DNA of 64,000 nucleotides from CAYMPH01 sp964392365 (GTDB lineage Bacteria; Spirochaetota; UBA4802; UBA5550), in NCBI GenBank assembly GCA_964392365.1, contig CAYMPH010000012.1:1-64000 (forward strand). The letters are read 5' to 3'. Positions 58,752 through 64,000 of this stretch are shown here, piece after piece. The notes below the pieces were generated by a model, which was given only the letters and a program-made list of their open reading frames with translations, did not search any database and was not told the origin of the DNA. The number at the start of each line of letters is the position of its first letter. Positions within the stretch are counted from its first letter, which is position 1. A program made the translations under genes and the position numbers.

Positions 58752-59807
58752 CTACGCAGTTATTTCTCTTCTGATATACGTTACGACATTCGGAAGCCCT
58801 ATGTCACCGGGACATACCCATGCGCAGCGGCCGCAGCCGACGCATCCCGGTCTGAGATACTTTTTGGACTGCGAATATGAGAGTTTACAGAAAAATCTTT
58901 TATTACGCCTGTCTTCAATAGGTTTACGCGGATTGTGATCTCCTGCCATTCTGGTATACCCTTCAAACGAGCATGAATCCCAGGTGCGGAGGCGGTCTGT
59001 TGTTGCATCTTTTTTATTTGAATCTTCTATATTGAAACATGAACATGTAGGACACACGAATGAGCATGCGCCGCACTCAAAGCACTGATTGCCTATATAT
59101 TCCCATACCTCATTTTTGATAAATCCTGTTGTAACCCTGTTCATTACGCGGGATATCCAGGCTTTATTGTCTGTTGCTGTTTTATCGAAAAGTGAAATGG
59201 ATTTATCAACTGCTGCTTTTTTCATCTTTGAATATTCAGCTTCTGCTGTCTTTAGTCCCATTTTTTTTACAAGGTCTTTACCCTTGTCACTTCCGGTTTC
59301 AACAAGGTAATATTCGCCTAATTCTGTAAGATTAAGGTCATATCCCTCATGTGCACTTGGACCGCTGTCAGTACATACGCAGAAACACTGCTTGAAAGGG
59401 GTAATGCATGTATTGGCTACGATGAACATGCTCCTGCGGTGAGCCAGAAATATATCATCAACAAATTCCTGGCCGAGAAAAAATCTGTCAAGGCACTGAA
59501 GACCTGCGAGATCGCACGACCTGATGCCGAACAGAGCTTTAGGTTTTTCAGCATAAATTGCCTTGATATCGACATTTTTATCGCCGGGCTGATATTTATA
59601 GCTGAAAATTCTTTCATGCTGCTCAAATACCAGGCTCTTTGGAGATAAAGACGGAATCGGGGCTGATAGATCCAGAGATTTCAAATCGGATGTTTTATCA
59701 AAAAATACCTGCCCTGATGCCCCGTCAATCTGAGGACCATAGACTTCATAGGTTTTAGCCAGCTCTTCGGCTATTTTTGAAACTTCATTTTTTTTGATTA
59801 TATACAT
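58752..59807 (-). CDS. 4Fe-4S electron-transfer subunit (HydB/AsrA-like)
   Basis: This 351-residue protein is like sulfhydrogenase beta or anaerobic sulfite reductase A. Two 4Fe-4S sites: Cys242/245/248/252 ('CFECGACSFVCP') and Cys322/325/328/332 ('CVGCGRCAWVCP'). Further cysteines in the N-terminal half ('GIRSCDLAGLQCLD', 'CFCVCTDSG') fit the family. It pairs with the HydG-like subunit 9 bp downstream to link NAD(P)H to the hydrogenase module. Confidence 0.88.
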   Translation of the reverse strand: MYIIKKNEVSKIAEELAKTYEVYGPQIDGASGQVFFDKTSDLKSLDLSAPIPSLSPKSLVFEQHERIFSYKYQPGDKNVDIKAIYAEKPKALFGIRSCDLAGLQCLDRFFLGQEFVDDIFLAHRRSMFIVANTCITPFKQCFCVCTDSGPSAHEGYDLNLTELGEYYLVETGSDKGKDLVKKMGLKTAEAEYSKMKKAAVDKSISLFDKTATDNKAWISRVMNRVTTGFIKNEVWEYIGNQCFECGACSFVCPTCSCFNIEDSNKKDATTDRLRTWDSCSFEGYTRMAGDHNPRKPIEDRRNKRFFCKLSYSQSKKYLRPGCVGCGRCAWVCPGDIGLPNVVTYIRREITA

Positions 59808-59809
59808 AC

Positions 59810-61801
59810 TTACACCTTCTCTATCTTAATTGGAATTATTGCCTCTTCACCCTGCGCAATTAAATAGTTGTGTTTGAGTAAAAAATCGGAAACTGTATCC
59901 TGTATGAAATACGGTATATATGCAGTTCCGGATTTTATATCGTCAGATATTTTGACAACAGCTTTCATTGAGCCTTTGGCTGAAGATATGTTCACAGGCC
60001 ACTTGTCGCGGACAGCAAGCTTTTTCGCATCATCTCCGGATATTTCAATAAATCCTTCCGGATAAAGAAGAAGCATTGCATCAAACTCCCTCTTAGGAAT
60101 AAATGTTTTCCTCATAAGATTATTCTGATGCCAGAAATGTTCCGACTTCCCTACAACAAGCTCATACTGATACTCGCTGTTGGCGGCTTCATAAGCTTTA
60201 GACTCACCTGCAGTTACAAAATTTATCTTATTAATAATCGGGAGACGCTTGGAACCATTTTCATTTTTATCATTGCATGGCCACTGGATTCCGAATGACT
60301 TCGCAAGTTTTGCATGAGTGATTTTTGAATAATCCGGATTAACCTTTGCAATCTCATCCATAACTTTAGATGAATTTTCATAATTCCAGTTTTGCCCTGC
60401 TTTTGCCGCAATCATGGAATATATTTTCCAGGCAGGTAATACGTTTTTATACGGCTCAACTTTTTTCACTGAAAGCTGTATGCGTCTTTCGAAGTTTGTA
60501 TATGTGCCGTCGTATTCAGCATAATTTGCAGACGGAATAATTATATCAGCAAGTTCTGCGAATTTATTTTCGAAAGAGCCTATATAGATAACAAGATCCA
60601 TTTTTTTAATCTGGTCGGAGTACCTTATTATGCCTTCATCATGTTCAGCAACGACCAGTATTTTTAATTTTGATGAGCTGTCTGCAATCAGATCATACAC
60701 AGATTTACCAGGCTTATTGCTGATATCGGTATTCCATACTTTCTGGGCTGTGCTGTCTGATAATGGCTTGAATCCGGGAAGAATGTCCGGAGCCACTCCC
60801 ATATCAAATGTTCCCTGCACATTGCATATTCCTGTTACAGGATTGACTCCGCATCCCTCTTTGCCTATTTTTCCGGTAAGAGCAAAAAGATTGAACAAAG
60901 CTGTGATTGTACCTTCATTTAATCCGGATATGCCTGATGTAAAAAATGCCATTGCTGTTTTTGCGCCTGCAAGAATGCGCGCGGCATTTTTTATTTCATC
61001 AATAGAAACGCCTGTTGTTTCTGAAATTTTTCCTATATCAATTGATTTCACTGAATTTTGAAAATCACTGAAACCGTTTGTATTTGCATCAATGAATGCC
61101 TTATCCTGAAGATTTTCATCTATAATGCATTTAGCCATTGCATTGAGAACCGCTTTCTTCATTCCGGGTTTCTGCTGTATATGTATTGAACTGAGTTTTG
61201 CAATCTGGGATGCAGTGCTGCTTATTGTAATAAGCTTTGCCCCATTCATTGCAGCTATATGTATATTGCTTCCAACTATAGGATTAAGCTTTCCAATGTC
61301 AGAGCCTACAACCAGTATAACTTCTGCTTTCTGAATCTCTTCAATTGAACCGGTTGCTCCAGCCATGCCTGTGCCTTTGAAAAGAACATTCAGGCTGCTC
61401 CTATGACCTGATTCAGACCCGCAGCTTAAATTATTGGTTTTAAAAACAGTCCGTGCAAGTTTCATTAGCAGATAATTATCTTCATTAGATGATCTGGGAG
61501 ATGCAAGAACCGCAATTTCTTCAGACGGGGAGCTGATTTTGGATATTTTATCATTTACAAGAGCTATTGCTTCTTCATAGGAAACTTTTTCCATAGTTCC
61601 GCCTCTTCTGACAAGAGGCTCGCTGATCCTTTCATCCGTACGAAGAAGTTCATGAATATGCCATCCGCGAACACAGAGTTTACCCTTGCTGACAGGATGG
61701 TTCTGTGAAGGGACAACACCTGTAACAGCGCCGTCTTCAATCTGCAGAAAATGACCGCATCCGGTACCGCAAAAATTACATATGCCAGCCTTAAATCTCA
61801 T
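59810..61801 (-). CDS. Formate-dehydrogenase-like molybdopterin protein lacking catalytic Sec/Cys
   Basis: This 663-residue protein of the FdhF/NuoG-like molybdopterin family has the N-terminal 4Fe-4S motif Cys8/Cys11/Cys15/Cys43. In my alignment the FdhF active-site Sec140-His141 corresponds to Gly132-His133 ('NNLSCGSESGHRSSLNV'), encoded by GGT, so the metal-ligating Sec/Cys is missing and there is no UGA. Arg45 replaces the usual relay Lys ('LCVRG'). Central and C-terminal MGD-binding regions are present ('SAKGSMKAVVKI' near the end). It may be structural, or catalyse something other than formate oxidation. First gene of the hydrogenase string. Confidence 0.82.
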   Translation of the reverse strand: MRFKAGICNFCGTGCGHFLQIEDGAVTGVVPSQNHPVSKGKLCVRGWHIHELLRTDERISEPLVRRGGTMEKVSYEEAIALVNDKISKISSPSEEIAVLASPRSSNEDNYLLMKLARTVFKTNNLSCGSESGHRSSLNVLFKGTGMAGATGSIEEIQKAEVILVVGSDIGKLNPIVGSNIHIAAMNGAKLITISSTASQIAKLSSIHIQQKPGMKKAVLNAMAKCIIDENLQDKAFIDANTNGFSDFQNSVKSIDIGKISETTGVSIDEIKNAARILAGAKTAMAFFTSGISGLNEGTITALFNLFALTGKIGKEGCGVNPVTGICNVQGTFDMGVAPDILPGFKPLSDSTAQKVWNTDISNKPGKSVYDLIADSSSKLKILVVAEHDEGIIRYSDQIKKMDLVIYIGSFENKFAELADIIIPSANYAEYDGTYTNFERRIQLSVKKVEPYKNVLPAWKIYSMIAAKAGQNWNYENSSKVMDEIAKVNPDYSKITHAKLAKSFGIQWPCNDKNENGSKRLPIINKINFVTAGESKAYEAANSEYQYELVVGKSEHFWHQNNLMRKTFIPKREFDAMLLLYPEGFIEISGDDAKKLAVRDKWPVNISSAKGSMKAVVKISDDIKSGTAYIPYFIQDTVSDFLLKHNYLIAQGEEAIIPIKIEKV

Positions 61802-62192
61802 ATGATTCTCCTTATATGAATTTATTGATTACGATAGATAAATGAGCCCTATGATTAAAAAGTGCCTATGCTGCTCATGTTTGTAGAGTAGAAATACCAT
61901 AAATAAAAGTGGTTGTAAATAGGGAAAAAAACTTCTTAAAGCGTGGGTGGATTCACCTATACAAAAAACAGTAATTGTACTTAAAGATTGCTATGATAAA
62001 GTAACCTATAAAAGCAAAAAATATTCCACAAATTCAGTAATCCATGAGACTGATTTTAACTTTTCTACAACTAAAAACAACTATAATTCTTGACTTCCCC
62101 TCTGCTGACAGAAAATGTTAATTAAATTTTGTCATTTCTGATAAATTTAAGCCATTATAGCATAAATTCCTAAAAAAAAATGGAGTCATCCT
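61802..62192. other. Divergent intergenic region
   Basis: About 390 bp between the (-) hydrogenase string and the (+) ACT/fhs genes must hold both promoters. TTGACT occurs near 62093 with only poor -10 candidates around 62110-62120 on the + strand, and GGAG at about 62181 precedes the ACT gene. I see no clear sigma-54 site, riboswitch or terminator. Confidence 0.4.
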
Positions 62193-62732
62193 ATGAGATC
62201 ATACATTGTTATTTCGACTATGGGACAGGATAGGCCAGGTCTGTCCAAAGAGATTGCTGAATTCTTCTCAGCCAGGGGGATCAATATTGAACGTTCGCGC
62301 GGCTGTGTGCTGGGCAATGAATTCGGCATGATCATTCTCACATCAGGAAAAACTGATGATATTGAACGCCTGATTGAAGATCTGGACAGCCTTCGCGAAA
62401 ATACAAAACTGGATATTTACGTACGGAAAACCAAAGCGCCAAGCCATCGTGAAGTCCTGCCGTCAATTCCATACAAGCTTATTGCCACATCAATTGACCA
62501 TCCGGGGATTATCCATCAGATCTGCAAAACACTCCAGGCACGTAAGATTAACATTGATGATATCTCCACTAATGTTGATAATAATGCCGTTACCGGAGCA
62601 AATATATTCCAGATGATCTGCTACTTTTCACTGCCGCCGGCAGTAAAGATTATTGACCTGAAAACCGATTTAAACCGCATCAGCGATGAATACAATATAG
62701 ATATACGTTTCGATGCTGTAATCAGCAAATAA
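62193..62732 (+). CDS. ACT-domain regulatory protein (GcvR-like)
   Basis: This 179-residue protein has two ACT domains: residues about 1-80 ('VISTMGQDRPGLSKEIAEFF', 'INIERSRGCVLGNEFGM') and about 90-175 ('IATSIDHPGIIHQICKTLQA', 'INIDDISTNVDN'). GcvR-type proteins sense amino acids such as glycine and modulate glycine cleavage genes. The close position to fhs (4 bp apart) suggests control of one-carbon metabolism here. GGAG precedes the ATG. Confidence 0.85.
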   Translation: MRSYIVISTMGQDRPGLSKEIAEFFSARGINIERSRGCVLGNEFGMIILTSGKTDDIERLIEDLDSLRENTKLDIYVRKTKAPSHREVLPSIPYKLIATSIDHPGIIHQICKTLQARKINIDDISTNVDNNAVTGANIFQMICYFSLPPAVKIIDLKTDLNRISDEYNIDIRFDAVISK

Positions 62733-62736
62733 CGCC

Positions 62737-64000
62737 ATGAAGAAAACAAAAGAAACGTCAATGGAAAAAGGCCTGCGTCCGATTACAGAAATCGCATCGA
62801 TTATCGGACTTGAGGAAGATGACCTGGAATTATACGGCCGCTACAAAGCCAAAATTAAACTCGAATCTATCCGCCGTTTCAAACGGAAAGAAAAATCATC
62901 TTTAATTCTCGTCTCGGCAATGACGCCTACTCCTGCAGGTGAAGGAAAGACCACGGTTTCAATCGGTCTTGCGCAGGCTCTGGCTAAAATCGGAAAATCA
63001 ACTATTGCAGCACTTCGTGAACCATCTCTTGGTCCGGTTTTCGGAATTAAAGGAGGTGCAACAGGCGGCGGTATGTCCCGCGTTCATCCAGTAGATGACA
63101 TCAACCTGCATTTTACCAATGACTTTCCGGCAGTTGAAAGCGCACATAACCTGCTTTCTGCAATTGTGGATAATTCCATTTTTCACGGAAATCCATTAAA
63201 TATTGATCCTCGCAAAATCACATGGCGCAGGGTCATGGACATGAACGACCGCTCTCTGAGGAATATTGTAATCGGGCTTGGAGGCTCAACAAATGGCGTT
63301 CCGAGGGAAACAGGATTTGATATTGTCCCTTCCAGTGAAATCATGGCCATTCTGTGCCTTTCGCGTTCCTATGAAGAATTGAAAGACAAAATAAAAAATA
63401 TTCTTGTGAGTTTTACTTATGACAACAAGCCGGTAATTGCCGGCGATCTGAAAGTAGAAGGAGCTGTAACTGCTCTTTTAAAATATGCACTTCTGCCCAA
63501 TCTGGTACAGACCACAGAAGGGGTACCTGCAATTATTCATGGCGGGCCGTTTGCGAATATTGCCCAGGGTGCAAGCAGCATTATGGGTACAGATCTGGCT
63601 CTGCGCCTTGCGGATTATGTAGTAACCGAAGCCGGATTCGGCTTTGATCTTGGAGCAGAAAAATTTTTTGATATTGTCGCGCCTTATGGAAATTTTAATC
63701 CCAGGATTGTTGTCTTAGTCGCTACAATCCGGGCATTGAAATATCATGCAGGCATTGCACGCGAAGACCTTAACGCAGCCAATCCGCGCGCTGCTGTTAT
63801 GGGTATGGCGAACCTCCGCAAACATTATGAAAATATAGATAAATTTAATATTCCATGCATTGTTGCCTTAAACCGTTTCCCATCAGATACTGATGACGAA
63901 ATTAAAGCTGTTGTGGAAGCTGCAGAAAATGAGGGAATGAATATCGCTCCGGCTGAAATCTTTACACGTGGAGGCGAGGGCGGCATAGAACTTGCTGAAA
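62737..64000 (+). CDS. fhs: Formate-tetrahydrofolate ligase (5' part)
   Basis: The open frame from ATG 62737 runs off the window end after 421 codons of the usual roughly 555. It contains 'AMTPTPAGEGKTTVSIGLAQ' (nucleotide-binding loop), 'LREPSLGPVFGIKGGATGGG' and 'LGGSTNGVPRETGFDIVPSS', all signatures of formyl-THF synthetase, which makes 10-formyl-THF from formate, ATP and THF. The ribosome site is weak, so translation is probably coupled to the ACT gene. Another in-frame ATG is at 62761. Confidence 0.95.
   Translation, partial: MKKTKETSMEKGLRPITEIASIIGLEEDDLELYGRYKAKIKLESIRRFKRKEKSSLILVSAMTPTPAGEGKTTVSIGLAQALAKIGKSTIAALREPSLGPVFGIKGGATGGGMSRVHPVDDINLHFTNDFPAVESAHNLLSAIVDNSIFHGNPLNIDPRKITWRRVMDMNDRSLRNIVIGLGGSTNGVPRETGFDIVPSSEIMAILCLSRSYEELKDKIKNILVSFTYDNKPVIAGDLKVEGAVTALLKYALLPNLVQTTEGVPAIIHGGPFANIAQGASSIMGTDLALRLADYVVTEAGFGFDLGAEKFFDIVAPYGNFNPRIVVLVATIRALKYHAGIAREDLNAANPRAAVMGMANLRKHYENIDKFNIPCIVALNRFPSDTDDEIKAVVEAAENEGMNIAPAEIFTRGGEGGIELAE

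Noticed and set aside
61802..62192. Sigma-54 promoter or FhlA-type site upstream of the hydrogenase string
   Set aside because: GGCAC-like words occur on the (-) strand, but none has a GC box at the required 10-bp spacing.

Overview
The window falls into two unlike parts. Positions 1 to about 23,100 are a very AT-rich chromosomal integron cassette array. Positions 23,174 to 64,000 are ordinary, somewhat GC-richer chromosomal backbone. The cell is a Gram-negative-type (diderm) anaerobe: there is a D15/Omp85-type outer-membrane protein, an LptE-like lipoprotein, several lipoprotein signals, a selenocysteine decoding locus, an energy-converting [NiFe] hydrogenase and formate-tetrahydrofolate ligase. 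A spirochaete-like lineage (Spirochaetota) is my best guess from this gene mix, but no marker in the window settles it.

Cassette array (1-23,100). I count 29 copies or remnants of a 100-121 bp attC family (RYYYAAC...GTTRRRY, inner arms GGTGTATGTG/CACATACACC). All lie in the same orientation, and almost every gene between them is on the + strand. The integrase and attI should therefore lie to the left, outside the window. Payloads are two HigB/HigA-type toxin-antitoxin pairs, a VapBC pair, an ankyrin protein, two RraB-family proteins (one cytosolic, one a lipoprotein), a DAPG/phloretin-hydrolase-like enzyme, a VOC protein, an alpha/beta hydrolase, DUF4262, DUF1697 and YdeI-like proteins, and many unknown membrane proteins. 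attC sites are nearly intact on the left and increasingly mutated, truncated or collapsed on the right, where the array ends in a FISUMP-like pseudogene. Two further patterns stand out. The two ends of each cassette are complementary well beyond the 7-bp core sites. A family of hairpins with a CA-TCCN-TG core sits just inside those ends, with stems that vary but stay paired.

Backbone. It starts with an outer-membrane protein (-), then selC (tRNA-Sec), selA, selB and coaX (+), a DedA protein (-), and the operon rpsP-khpA-rimM-trmD-rplS (+). Next come a large hybrid histidine kinase, transketolase, plsC, an ABC-F ATPase, holA, an lptE-like gene and a 1620-residue amylase/glycogen-synthase fusion (all -). 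From 61,801 down to 48,135 runs one long (-) gene string: a formate-dehydrogenase-like molybdopterin protein, HydB- and HydG-like electron-transfer subunits, a hydrogenase maturation protease, a membrane antiporter subunit, HycE, HycD, HycF and HycG homologues, then three two-component proteins. The [NiFe] ligands are intact, but the molybdopterin subunit has Gly where FdhF has catalytic Sec/Cys. The complex may therefore be an NAD(P)H-linked, ion-pumping hydrogenase rather than a classical formate hydrogenlyase. The window closes with an ACT-domain protein and the start of fhs (+), pointing to formate/one-carbon metabolism.
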